Origin: Dactylellina haptotyla
Lineage: Eukaryota; Ascomycota; Orbiliomycetes; Orbiliales; Orbiliaceae
Assembly (NCBI GenBank): GCA_031310005.1
Contig: CM062386.1
Coordinates: 1,860,001-1,924,000, forward strand
Reading direction: 5' to 3'
DNA: 64,000 nt
Under the pieces are notes generated by a model, which was given only the letters and a program-made list of their open reading frames with translations, did no database searches and had not been told where the DNA came from. This document shows positions 11,263 through 22,809 of the stretch, one piece after another; the first letter of the stretch is position 1; every line of letters starts with the position of its first letter. The translations under genes and the position numbers were made by a program.

Positions 11263-14200
11263 TTATCCGAAGAAGTCCCGACCCTTCTCGATCTCACTAC
11301 ATCTCATAACACTAGCTGTACCCGGGCATACGTACAGCGGGAAATCCCACCAATATCCGCTGTTGAGACAGATATCTCCGTAACTGTTCTTGCTCGTCTC
11401 CGAACCATCTCCACCGATATTTACCGATTGTCCACCGACTGTGACCACTTTGCGCTTCTTCAAGTTTGTAGGAGCAGACACTCGCTTAGGGTTTCGCGGT
11501 GTGATGCTAGAATCGTTCTTATCCCAGATCTTATACCACCTGGAGCCTGTTTCGTCGAGCGCAATGATCTCTGTAACGGGTGTGCCCGCTCTAGTCAAAG
11601 CTGGGAATTCGATTTCACCCCAGATGGCTGTCATGGGGATGTTTGTGGGGTCTTCGGTCATCACATAGACTGTTCCAACAGCCTCGTAGGCGAAAGCCCT
11701 GGACATAGTTTGGAAGTACTGGTTTTGCGCATCACCATTCTGTCCGCTTCCATCGAAGATTGTTTGTCTGATGTCTCTCAGCCAGCCGTTCGGGTCATCA
11801 ACATTGTAGAAATCATAGTATCTCGCGGCATCACCGTCTATCCTGGGCGTCGGCCAACCGTCCCAAATCGTTTGAAGACGTCTGTGCAGTGCGAAGTCTC
11901 GGGCGGTATCAGAAAGACCCGTCTGACCGACTGCCCAGCTCAATCTTCGAGTGTAAAACAGCTGTCTGTTTGGTCTATAGAATGCCGTTCGCATCATTGC
12001 CAACATGAAGGGAATGGTAATTTCCCAGAGCTGCAGAGCTGGCTTGTTACCGGCATTTCCTCGAGGCTGCAACGAATTTGTGGTCAAGTAGCAGACAGCG
12101 TCAACGGTATACTCGAGAAGAGAGCAAACGGAGTAACCCTGCGATGGCTGAGTGGGCTTGGTGCATGGGAGTTCTTCAAAACTTCCATCACATGTGATGT
12201 GCCCGATTTGAGCGCCGGCTGCCGCGCTACCCCAATCTACGAAAGAATCTTTTGTGAATTCGCAGCTATGCTTTAGAAAATTGTAGGCTTGTCTGCTTTT
12301 GTCCGGTGGGCCTTGGTCGGGCTTATCGGGGATGACATTACTCGTCGCCCATGTATTTGATCGAGTGATCTCCATTCCAGCAGGGCTAACTTGGCCAGTG
12401 AACTGACCACAGTCTGCTTTCTGATCTGAACTTAGCCCCCAATACTCGAATGCTGTTTGCTGAAGCCCAGCTCCGAATACAGGTTGATTTCTAATGGTTG
12501 ATAAGATAACCAACGCAGAGCCGTCACCAGCTGCAGATGTCCCATCTTTGAATACAACGGCTTTCGATTGGAGAACAAGATCAGAGACACTTCCGTGCGC
12601 TGTAGATGTTATCGCCGTTGTCGTGATAAGGAACGCTAAAACGGAAGAGGCAAATCCATTCTTGTTATCTTCACCCCACGCCAGGACACCATCAAGTGTA
12701 GTCATCATAACTTGAGCGCCAACGGTAACCAAGTTGTACAAAAGTGTCTTCTCCGAGCTTTGGTCATCAATGTACGCTAAGGAGGTCTGGCACTTATTCG
12801 AAGCTAAGCATGTCTGATCGTAGTTCTGGAACCAGCTGTACAAGCCAGCTCCATAGATGCTAATATGGTCTGAGCTGAGGATGCGCAGCGCCCAGGATGT
12901 TGCACAAAGTGGGTCATTGTAACAACTGTTGAAGTTAGGATCGCTGCCAAAATAAGGCGTCGTCGTTGCCGATGCTATTGTGGTATTGCCGAACGGCGCC
13001 GGGGCTCCAGCTGGTGCGACACCTTGATAGTATGGCGATTCCGTTTGGATCAAACCAAGGAAGACGTTACTCGAGTCAAGGATCTGGTATTGATACAGCA
13101 CGTTATGCTCTGATGCTGTACCGTAGAGCCACAATGGGCCGGCACTTTCAATCAAAACTCCACGTGCGGTGTATACATTGATCTGGGTTTGCGCGACTAG
13201 ATCCATATCATGGTCTGCCGTCCACACCTGTAATAAATGCACGGTCAGTTGCAAGTTCTAGGATTCCTGCGGCAGGGGTATCTGTATCTACATACCCACA
13301 TGTTTTCGAAGTAACCTGACCCCTTGATGTGCATGTGCAACGAAGCCGCTAAAATAAATTAAAAATTAGCCTTCGCGGAAGAATTTTCGGGATGAGGGGT
13401 TGTCTACGAAATGACAAGAACTTACCGATACAGTTGGGGTCAATAGCACCGGTTAACTTAGGGCAGTTAGCAGCTTGCAAGTTGCTTCCCACTGCACCAC
13501 CGACTCTAAAATGACAATCTGGGGAACGAGTTAGTAAGATTCCGGGGTTTATTCAACAAGAGTAGCATGCTTACCCCAGAGAGCTGCGCTGCCTTGAGAG
13601 CTTTCCTTAATGTTCCACTCCATGAGGATGGCGCCCGCAGTCGCTCCTCGAACTGTGAACATCAAATCTTGCATCTCAACATTACCGGTATCACCCTTTT
13701 GGCCAACTTGAACCATGGGATACGGGCTATTCATGTTGGCGAATTTACTGCCCGAACCCATGATCTGAGGCCAAATTTCACCGACAATCTTAGCGCCAGG
13801 TGGCACCTTAATGGTGTCCGTCACCAAGTAAGTACCATATGGAATCCAGAGAATCTAGTATGCCATTGTTAATATCTGATGCTCTATAGTGTTCGAAATC
13901 AATATGTTTGCGACGCAGGAAACTCACCTGGCCATTTGCTGCGGTAGCCGCCAAAGCTGTATTCAAACATGCGGTATCATCGGACCGACCGTTACCCTTG
14001 CAGCCATAGACCGACTTGACATCTGAGAATCCACTGGCAGCAACAGACCCGTATTGCGGCTTCGAGCGTTCAAACCAGCCATTGGTACCCAGTAGACTGC
14101 TTGGTTTAGTCCACGTTGAAGGCAGACTTCCAGTATCTTGAGACTTTCCTCTTCCATTGCCGCTAGGATTCGCATTATCATAAATGCTTCCAGATGCCCA

Positions 14201-15989
14201 GTTGCTAACGGTTTGCGACCCTCCAGCAAGGACAGTTGCTCCTTTATTAGAGACACCAACGCCAACACCAGAGAATTGAACGTTCTCGAGTAGAATAGAA
14301 GTTGCGTTGGTCCCAGAAACTGAGGTGAGAATACCAGTTGCTGTGTTGGCGATTTTGGTGTCAATGATGGTAATCGACCCAGTTCCCTGGCCTTGTTGCG
14401 CACTAGCGCCACCGCCGCCACCCGAGGCATTAAACCCGACTTGGCAGTTTTCAATATCAAAAGACTTCATGGTGAATGCCCAATCCCACAGCATTTCTAC
14501 AGCGGTTTTGCATCCACTGAACTTGAAGTTACGGACTGTAAACTGCTGGTTTCCCAAAATCGCGCTGTATACGAAACATTGGGTCAGACTCCGGTTAAAC
14601 ATAAAAAGGCTTTAAACTATAACTCTTACCCAGTTTTTCCTCCATTGAAAGTAACATCTGTCATAAAGCCACCGGAGCCATTCTCCATGAATATTCCTTA
14701 TCATTAAATAGTATTGATTAGCTTTTGCTTCTCAATTTGCTTGAGTGACAAAGAACTTAGACTCACCGACGTGGGTAGTATCCGCAGTTGTTGGCATATT
14801 AATGGTGATAGCCTGAAGAGAGGTAGCTTGCGCCACTTGCCAATGGATACCGGCGGGAGCAACATCGATTCCGTTCATATGATTAGGAATTGATGTTGTA
14901 TCCAAGATGAAGTTACGAACTTGTCTCAAAAAGTTATTTTGATTAATATACCTTTACGCTGGTGTTAGCATAAATCCATGTGTCTGGAATTGTAGCCTGA
15001 GTATTATACCATTCAGCACCACTTGCTCCAGGGATATAAACATCTGAAGATATCATTCCAAGACCAATGAAGGAGGCCGAGCCTTTGATAGTAGGTGGAG
15101 TATTGGCCTTTAACAACAGTTAGAACGGTATCTCTTTAAAAGTCACTTGATCGACCCGCGATACAAGCCAGTAGTTCTTACATTTCCAATAAGTTGGGTA
15201 TTATAGTACCCAATAATGGGAGACGAAATGAGGTATGTGCCAGAAGGGAAATACACAATGGCCGGTGAAACGGTGCTGGAACCACAATTATCACCGCATC
15301 GGCTTCCGCTCGATATGGCGTTGTTGATAGCTACAGTATCGTCCGTAACACCGTCTCCAACTGCACCGTAATCTTTTACATTACGGAAAACCTGTAAAAT
15401 CACAAGTTTTTAGCAATTCAATTCATTTTATGCACCTTAAAGTCTCAATATACGATCGTAAAGGTGGAAAGCTTCCAAGTTTGATGCTACTCACAACATA
15501 TCCTGAAGATCCTCCAACAGCAACCGATCCATGGTTCATGCTTTCCATCCAAAACGAAGCTCGTTTTTGATGTTGCTTTGAAGGAGGATTTTTCCTCGCC
15601 TCATGTTCACCGACCAACTTTGCCGCTTTTGCAACATTGGAAGGAACGGATGATGATAAATTCTCCCTATGTGAGGACCGAGACGGGCGAAGTTTATAAA
15701 TATTTTTCGCAGGATTCCGGTATCTAGCCTGGTTAAGTTTCCCTTGTTTACTTTGCGCATCTTGAACGACTAGAATCGCACTTTGCAGCGCCGCCGAGTC
15801 TGTAGGTGCTGTTGCCGTTGATGTCTGATTTGTCGATGTGACGGTTGAAATGGTAACGGTGCTTTTAGAGTCTCGCGCTCCAAGTATTCCATTATGTAGG
15901 TCATAGTCAATATTAAAGGGAGAAGAAGCTTCACCTATGGCCGAAATGGCCAAAAGGGCGGTGAAAACAGAACCAAGTATCTGCTTCAT
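11263..15989 (-). CDS. secreted GH55 exo-beta-1,3-glucanase, extended form
   Basis: Ten exons: 15989-15495, 15391-15182, 15107-15010, 14951-14767, 14696-14630, 14564-13928, 13854-13575, 13518-13426, 13348-13296, 13227-11263; 1360 residues. GH55 enzymes release glucose from beta-1,3-glucan outside the cell. The Met codon at 15989 starts a signal peptide ([21 protein letters not shown]). After a 140-residue linker, [14 protein letters not shown] opens the first pectate-lyase-like beta-helix. [17 protein letters not shown] is restored only by splicing 15009-14952. [20 protein letters not shown] opens the second helix, and [20 protein letters not shown] follows. Family members are mostly 750-1000 residues; the extra length here is the N-terminal linker and about 500 C-terminal residues with Cys pairs but no named domain. 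It is divergent from the chitin-binding gene at 16911. Confidence 0.9.
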
Positions 15990-16910
15990 TTTGGACGGCA
16001 AGTAGCTACCTCTCTACGAGAAAGCCTCAAAATGCTACAAGCATTTACTGGGATATCTGAAGCATATAAATTCGCGAAGCTACGCTCCGCGATCGGTGCC
16101 TATGGCCCTATATAACATGGCGAAAAAGGAGAAAAAGAGATTCGGCCGAACATGGGAGTCTACGAGCCGCCATATTTCTCTCACCCCCTGCGAATACAAT
16201 TTCGAGATTCCTGGTCGTCGTCAGTCATACTACGACCTAATATCATCGGTAGATAGGCCGTTATAAGCCGACGTGACATGTACATGTACTATAATACAAT
16301 CGTGACATTAGAATTAGCTTTTAAATTTTGGGCAAGACAATGCGAACCGTCAGCACGGGAAGTGGGTTGGGTGCTGGTCTTGTTCGCTGCCTTGGCCCGG
16401 GGTAAGCTTTTATATACAAGGGTGGCCTGTTGTTCTGCAGAGTCCCGACAGCGCTACCTCCAATCAGCAAGCGAGTAACCCTCCACCTGCTGGTTTAAGC
16501 TTCGGCGCCCATCGGGCAAGCGGCGCCATCCCTTCGAATCTGACATGCATTTTACTTGAAACAATCATCGATAAAGTCGAGTAATTTCCGGACCGCGAGT
16601 CGGGCGCGAAAATTCCTCTCTTCGAAGCTTGTGAGATAATGTATCTATATTACTTCGGTAGTTCAAAGACCGAAGTCTTAATTTTACGTTATAATATATC
16701 ACGGAATTAACGACTGATTCGGTAAATTTTCCTTCCGTAGGCTGCCGAATAGCCTACAACCCTGTCGACACAATGTTTCTACGAACGAGGGAGTCGTCTC
16801 CAGAGAATCCCATATCAACTCGCGGCGGACGTTTTTCCTAGGTCCAACAGACCCCTCGGCGCAAGTCAAAAACAAATCCGTTTTTGAAACCCTCGGTGCT
16901 TGTAGTCACA
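15990..16910. other. shared divergent promoter, GH55 and chitin-binding gene
   Basis: 921 bases lie between two head-to-head secreted cell-wall genes. A TATA-like TTTATATG (minus strand, about 16064-16071) sits 75-82 bases before the GH55 start. A second A/T motif lies at about 16110-16116. No coding sequence was seen. Confidence 0.5.
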
Positions 16911-18474
16911 ATGAAGGCAGAATCTAACCTCACATTTCGCTTCGTCTTTGTCCTGTTATCTCTATACTTTTACACAGAGTATGCAGCGGCTTCTCTAAAA
17001 TACGGATCCCTTCATGAGAGAAGAGCCGTCGCTCCAGCTCTCTTCCCTCGACAAGATGACGGCACTGGCGCTCCTCCCGCAAACTACACGTACCTGGGAT
17101 GTTCACTGTGGATAATGCCGCAGACGACTACAACCTGCGAAGAGGTTTTAAGGAACTTCACTTTGACAGCAGAGCAATTTGCAGTTCTTAATCCAGGTAA
17201 CGGCATCTTTAACAACGGTACAACCTGCCTTGGCTTTCGAACTCTCGATGTTGTTTATTGCGTTGGCAACGTCACCGGCCCTGTGATTTCAACAGACGGC
17301 AATTGTGGACCCAATAAGAATGGCAAAACCTGTATTGGATCTACTTACGGAGACTGTTGCAATGCGGCAGGAAAGTTAGTAAACTCGAAATCCCCTTAAC
17401 TAGATAGAGAGGTATTCAGTGGCTAACCAAATCGACAGATGTGGATCTGGAGAGTAAGCTATTTTCCTCGTTAACAACCGTAACTCTGCATGAAATATTC
17501 TTACAAGACAATAATACTTACTTCAACGAACTTTAGTTCTTATTGCGGTATTGGAAACTGTCTGGAAGGTAGCTGTGTAAACGGTACCGGCTGGTCTCTT
17601 GATGGAACATGTGGAAATCGAGCTGCCGAGGCTCGATGCGGCGGTAAATCGGGAGACTGCTGCTCAAGCAACCACAAGTAATTACCCCTCGTCAAGGTAA
17701 AATCTAAACATTCGTATATTAATGAAAGTGAAGATGCGGCACTGGTGTAGGGTTCTGTGACGTCGACCATTGTATAGGAGGCAACTGTCAAGGACTAACT
17801 ACGACCACAACCACAACTACAACTACAACAAGTATGCCTACTACCACCTTTGCTTGGAGTGAAAGCTCCACTTGCATCATCTATTTCTCTTTTTGCTAAC
17901 GTCGTTGATATTAGCTACCACAACGTCTAGTAAGACTACTACAACGTCCAGTAAGACTACTACAACGTCTAGTAAGACTTCCACAACTTCAACTTCAACC
18001 TCGAGCGTCAAAACCACAACTGGTACTACAACGACGACCACCACAAAGACTACGACGACCACCACCACTACAACCTCCCCTGCCGCCACACTCAACGTTT
18101 CACAGTTCCCTTCAAGTAAAGGCACACTCCAGTGTGTGGCAACCGGTACCCCTATTCCGAGCCCCAAGTCCATTACCAGCGGCAGTACTCTCACAAGTGC
18201 AATCTCGCAAGCTTGCACAAATCTCTTGGGATCTACCGGATCCATGTGGCTTGAAGTTGGAAATCCATATACAACTACCGTGGCAGTCGGCGGACGTACG
18301 ACAACATTCGTCTTACAGATCAAACTTGGTGGATTCCAAGTTGCGGCCAGTCTATGCAACAGCCAGCTAGGGCTTATCACAAGCGGGTGCACGTCGGGAA
18401 GTACGACATTCGGAGGTTGCTCGTATACTAGCGACTTCAATTTGTTATCTTGTATTTTCCCCTCGCAGACATAG
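16911..18474 (+). CDS. secreted LysM-like, twin CBM18, Thr-rich protein with novel C-terminal domain
   Basis: Exons 16911-17374, 17439-17453 (15 nt), 17537-17677, 17734-17831 and 17915-18474 give 425 residues. A signal peptide (MKAESNLTFRFVFVLLSLYF) is followed by a LysM-like unit: TCEEVLRNFTLTAEQFAVLN ... LGFRTLDVVYCVG. Two hevein-type chitin-binding modules follow. Module one (GNCGPNKNGKTC...GDCCNAAGKCGSGDSYCGIGNC) needs the 15-nt microexon to complete KCGSGDSYC. Module two is GTCGNRAAEARCGGKSGDCC...KCGTGVGFCDVDHC. A Thr/Ser/Lys linker built on a 21-nt tandem repeat leads to about 130 C-terminal residues with five Cys that match nothing I know. Likely roles are chitin binding at the wall or chitin masking; which one is inference. 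Confidence 0.85.
17920..17979 (+). repeat. 21-nt coding tandem repeat
   Basis: The unit ACAACGTCTAGTAAGACTACT occurs two full times plus 18 of 21 bases, with one substitution. It encodes TTSSKTT in the O-glycosylation-type linker and is a likely source of length variation between strains. Confidence 0.85.
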
Positions 18475-21123
18475 TTGTGTATTATATGAGAGTCTCTATA
18501 TACGTGGAATTATAAAGAATTATAATATGGATTTATCGATAGCGAAAGATGGTGCAAAACCAGTATTAAGCGATGGTATGGTTAGCAAATATGGTAGTGT
18601 TAATGATTTATGTATGGTTCTATCCCAGCGTATAGCCCGAAATCGGTGTGAATAGTGGCCGAACGTCTATAGATAGTGTCAACGGAACATGCCCGTTGAT
18701 CACAAGATTTCAACACCTACTGACCTGAAAGTCAGGTTTTCTAGATACAATACTAGCAGCTTGTTTCTAAACATAAGATTTATTGGAAAATCTAAGTCTA
18801 GAAATGAGCTGCTAGTTTCGTGTATATAATTATGTAACTTTCAGCTAGGTGAGGGTTGAAATCCCGTGCACGTGATCAACAGGTAGCTCCCATTGACAGT
18901 AGTATTGGCCCTGAGGTGCCGCATAGTGAGATCAAGTTTAATAAGTGATTGAAACTAATTCCAACCTACGAACTCAGGATTGCTTTAGAAGGGACTTGGT
19001 GTCATAGTATAATAAATATCTGGCAGCAAGCTGATCCTGTTAGCTGGCTGGATTTGAGACTTGCGGTCCGCAGCACACAGAAATTTGTACAATCGAGAGG
19101 AATATATATCGGATGACATTGCTATCACACCAAAAGATGATACATAAGTGATTTGCAGCGCTATTCCAATACCGTTCCCGCAAATAACGAGCTTTCAATT
19201 CGGTCTGAACTCATTTTGGTAATCTGCAAACTGTTTTTGTTATTCTTCAGGGGTGTGTCTGCACCTGCAGCTGGCAGTCTCGTAACCTGCAGCCGGCTGA
19301 TTCGACTTCGGCGCTCGGCTGATTTGTGGGAAAGGTAACGGTTTCTAAAACAGCCGCGGCTTCGACAAAACACAATTATCATATCGATAAGTAACAATTT
19401 TTGAAAATAACGGCATTATAACTTATATTTATTAAATCAAAAGAAAGTTTAAAGACGTAAATTTCGGCTTGGACGAGCGACGGAAGACACCCCACTAAGA
19501 CAACTGACAACTGGGCAACACCAGCGTCTGGCAAAGAGACCACTCACTAAGTGCAGGAAGAGGAAATTTAAATTTGGTGTGCTCCAGGATGGAGAACGAA
19601 GTTTGGGCTTTTTGGGCTGGTCAGGCTGTTTTCAACTCCCTTCTTGTGTTGCGAAGAAATTCGCGGGGAACTTCCTGGCAACTTTTCAAACCAGACCAAA
19701 CCAGGCTTCTGGGGCGTGAGAGCAAAACCTGGGTGACGTACCAACGTCATGGATCAATTGCGAATCATCCGATAATGCTACCCCGATCCTTTCTCATCGT
19801 TTTGTTTATATTATATGCTTTTATTCATTCATTAATTTTTTTACAAGAAATTAAAAATTAGATAGTTGTAGAGTAGCAAATGTGGCCACACGCGCAGCTG
19901 TCTGATCAGCTGAGACTATATGATACCAATCCCTCTCGAATATCTTGATATCTAGGTATTCAAACTACTCACCGATTTCAAGTCCCGAGTAGGTCTTTGA
20001 ACTTTTGAGAGATTACCGGGTTTGGAAATTCCTACGAGCCAATAGCATTTTACGGAACCAATGCAGAGACCTGCGGCCAACCTCGGCTGGCTAATATGTT
20101 CGTAAAAGATGGCGGGCTATATTAGCTAAAAACACTGCAGTAATTGGTGAAAGCCAACCACTCTGCTCGTTTTCCATGCAAGTTACACCACGTCCTCTCC
20201 AGTGGGCGTTTTCGAGTGGCACATTCACGATACCGTGTTTCAGCTTCAAAAAAGCTTATTCCGTTGAAGGAGCGCCTCAAAATATATCGTGCACGTTCGC
20301 GCGCGGCCTTCTGCGTTCCATGCAATGTGAGAAATGTTCGAATGTTCGCGCTGCGGCGTTCGGTCTCGACCCAACACCCCAGCTACCCTTGTCCGAAAAA
20401 CTGCAAGATGTTCGAAAGTGGAGTCCCACTGCCCCAAAAACGCTATGACCACCTCAATTGCGACATGGCGTGTTCAACCTCCCCTTGCACAACCTGAATT
20501 TTCCTATCACATGAGCTTCTCAGACCTGGCGATCAATACCTGAACACCTTGCAAGCAATGTACACAAACGTTTCAAGCAGGTGAGGACTTTTTTGTGGTG
20601 TAGCGTAGGGAGGGAGCTTGCTGGACAAGTTTATCCGGGTTTTCGTTCACGATCAGCGAACCATCCATGTTGGAATTGATTAAGGCACAGACATCTTCAG
20701 AGGAAACGAAGTGGACCCTTGAAGATGCGGATGAGCACATTACATGAGGATATCGTAAGCTAAACGGGCACGCCCTTCGTTAACAGCATTGAGCGTTTCG
20801 AAATCAGTGCTAGTAGAAGAAGAAGGAAGCACTAAGGCCAGAGAAGGGCAGATTTCGCGAGCGTGAAGAACTAATAGTAAATTCTTGTGATCGCGCTGGT
20901 GCGGACAACACCAACCGTGCAATGATGAGAACATGTCTTCTAAACTGAATATAGTTCATTTTTGGAGTTCTACCTTCTATGATGAATAATTAATCCCATA
21001 ACCCGTATCTAGGATGCAAGAAAAACACCGCCAAATGTTCCTTCTAACAATAAAAAAAATAACCGCTAAAATCGCCAAGCCAAAAATTTCCCAAAATATA
21101 CCTAAGGTGAATCGTCGAAGTAT
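18475..21123. other. long gene-free region
   Basis: No gene can be supported over 2.6 kb. It holds an inverted repeat (18752-18816), and a weak tRNA-like pair of motifs (GTGGCCGAACG near 18655, GGTTGAAATCC near 18854) that does not fold into a tRNA. There is also a short plus-strand frame with a C-x2-C start (MFECSRCGVRS, 20334), and a minus-strand 64-codon fragment ending GRARLAYDILM (20740-20934). The last two may be relics of host genes. Confidence 0.4.
18752..18816. repeat. inverted repeat / hairpin
   Basis: The arms are 18752-18769 and 18799-18816, matching at 16 of 18 positions (ACTAGCAGCT outer part perfect), with a 29-nt loop. It may be a miniature inverted-repeat element or a structured transcript; no flanking duplication was identified. 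Confidence 0.55.
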
Positions 21124-22809
21124 CTATACACATCTCTTATCGCACTCGAAAAATTCTTCGTTCGCATTTGTGCAGGATTTAATGGTAGCCTGGACTTCTT
21201 TCGTGTATAATGCCATAGCACCGGAGGCGTCCAGATCCCACCATCTTCCGCTGCCCATGTCTAACCAAACAACTTCAATGTCCTTCTTCTCTTCTTTGAT
21301 AGTTCTGACGACGACTGGTTTCCCGTCCTTAGGATCTTTCACCGAGTGACCGTTGCCCATTATGATTACATCTTGACTCGGGACTTGTCGGGTATATCTC
21401 GATTTGTTGTTCAGATACATAGCCTCCACTACGTGAAGATTTAGATTGTCGAGACTTGAAGGATCGACGATTCGGTATGCTGGGAATTCTGGAACGGTAA
21501 CGTAGTCGGATGCGCCCGTGTTTGCATTCTTCCTTGCCTGGGTCAGGATCGCTGAAGAAGGGAAGATGAGAGTACGCTGTGTGTCCATGGCGACCTTGGC
21601 GGCGAAGCCGATAATCCGAGAGGCGTGCGAGGCATCTCCTTCGAGGCCTTTAACGCCGAGGAACTTTCGGCTGCCAGTGTAGTAACTTTCGACATCGGTC
21701 CAGGCGCCAAAGTTTCGCGCTAGATAAGGGCGAAGCTGAGGTTCGACACAAGTCATATGAACGACGGCGGTCTGATTGTAGAGGGTATTGATGGCGTCCT
21801 TGTTATTAAAGTTCTTGGATTCCCACTCTATGTAATCTCCCCATGATTTGAACGGCGCGGTGCCAAGGATCTTAAGTTTTAGGGTTGCCTGGCCGTTGGA
21901 CATTTCAAAAGCGACAATATTCATGAGACTGTTGAGATCTTGGTCACCAGATTCCGACCAGTTGTTCTTGACTCTTCTGAAGAACTCCCTTGTGTACTTG
22001 TTAGGTCGGGCCCAAAAGAAACTGGCGTCGAGGCCCTTCGAGCCTTTTGCAAGACCAGGCGCAAACTGGATATCCCAAGCGGGTTCATCCATAGGAAGCA
22101 TCTGAGAGATGGGATCCAAAGCATCGGTGAGATAGACATCAGGATCAAGGAAAATAAAATTCCATCCTTCTCTCAGCAGTTGGATGCTGGCAGCAATCTA
22201 TGAGAGAAAAATCTTAGCAATGTGTTGATAGAACATTCATCATGATAATTATCACCATACCTTTACGGAACGACGGTTCATGCCAACAACATCGTAGGTG
22301 TACACCTCTGGGGCATCAAGGCATGCCTTCTGGGTACACATCAGGAAGAAATTATCATGTCTTCCATACTTCTGAAGAATGTCATACATGTTGAAGGCAT
22401 GCGCCATGTCTGCGTTGCCCCCAACCATAAAGATCAAGGGTTTTCCAGGAACACGGCCGATTGATCTGAGCCACCATACGAGATCAAAGTATGGGAGATT
22501 AGTCGAACCCGATTGATCGATTCCCGCTCCATCCTCCGACGCTGAAGATCCGGCTGGTAGATCAGGACTTGTTTTTGTTGCTGGGACTGTTGAGGCTGAG
22601 TTGGATTGTGAGGCTGGTTCTCCCTGAACATTTTCGTCGACGTCCTCAAAGCCGTGAAAGACGCGAGGCAGTGTTGCACCATAGGTCCAGAGAAGAAAGG
22701 TCGAAATTGCTAGCATCAGCAAGCAAAATGCTAGAAAAGAGGTCCGCAGTCGTCGGATCATGGCGGGCGACTGGTTTTTGAGATAAGGGAACTCTTTCAT
22801 GGAATCCAT
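21124..22809 (-). CDS. type II membrane glycosyltransferase, nucleotide-diphospho-sugar transferase family
   Basis: Exons 22809-22261 and 22197-21124 (63-nt intron) give 540 residues. A short cytosolic N-terminus and one membrane anchor (LRTSFLAFCLLMLAISTFLL, about residues 17-36) are followed by a Ser/Pro-rich stem and a lumenal catalytic domain, a Golgi topology. The nucleotide-sugar metal site is FIFLDPDVYLT (D201-P-D203), followed by GLDASFFWARPN and DQDLNSLM. These fit the Nucleotid_trans (GT77-like) group. The last 130 residues carry three Cys and no named domain. The frame is open to 22956 without an ATG; ATG 22800 is an alternative start. Donor and acceptor sugars cannot be predicted. 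Confidence 0.82.

Noticed and set aside
11428-12276. 282-codon plus-strand frame
   Set aside because: Antisense shadow of the last GH55 exon; no start context, motif or introns of its own.
17877-18440. 187-codon minus-strand Val-rich frame
   Set aside because: Shadow of the Thr-rich linker (ACA/ACC reversed gives Val codons).
18640-18866. tRNA or tRNA-derived SINE
   Set aside because: A-box-like and B-box-like motifs exist, but acceptor and T-stems do not pair and the spacing is about 200 nt.
20334-20543. small zinc-finger gene
   Set aside because: One C-x2-C start (FECSRCG) without the matching second half; three overlapping frames compete.
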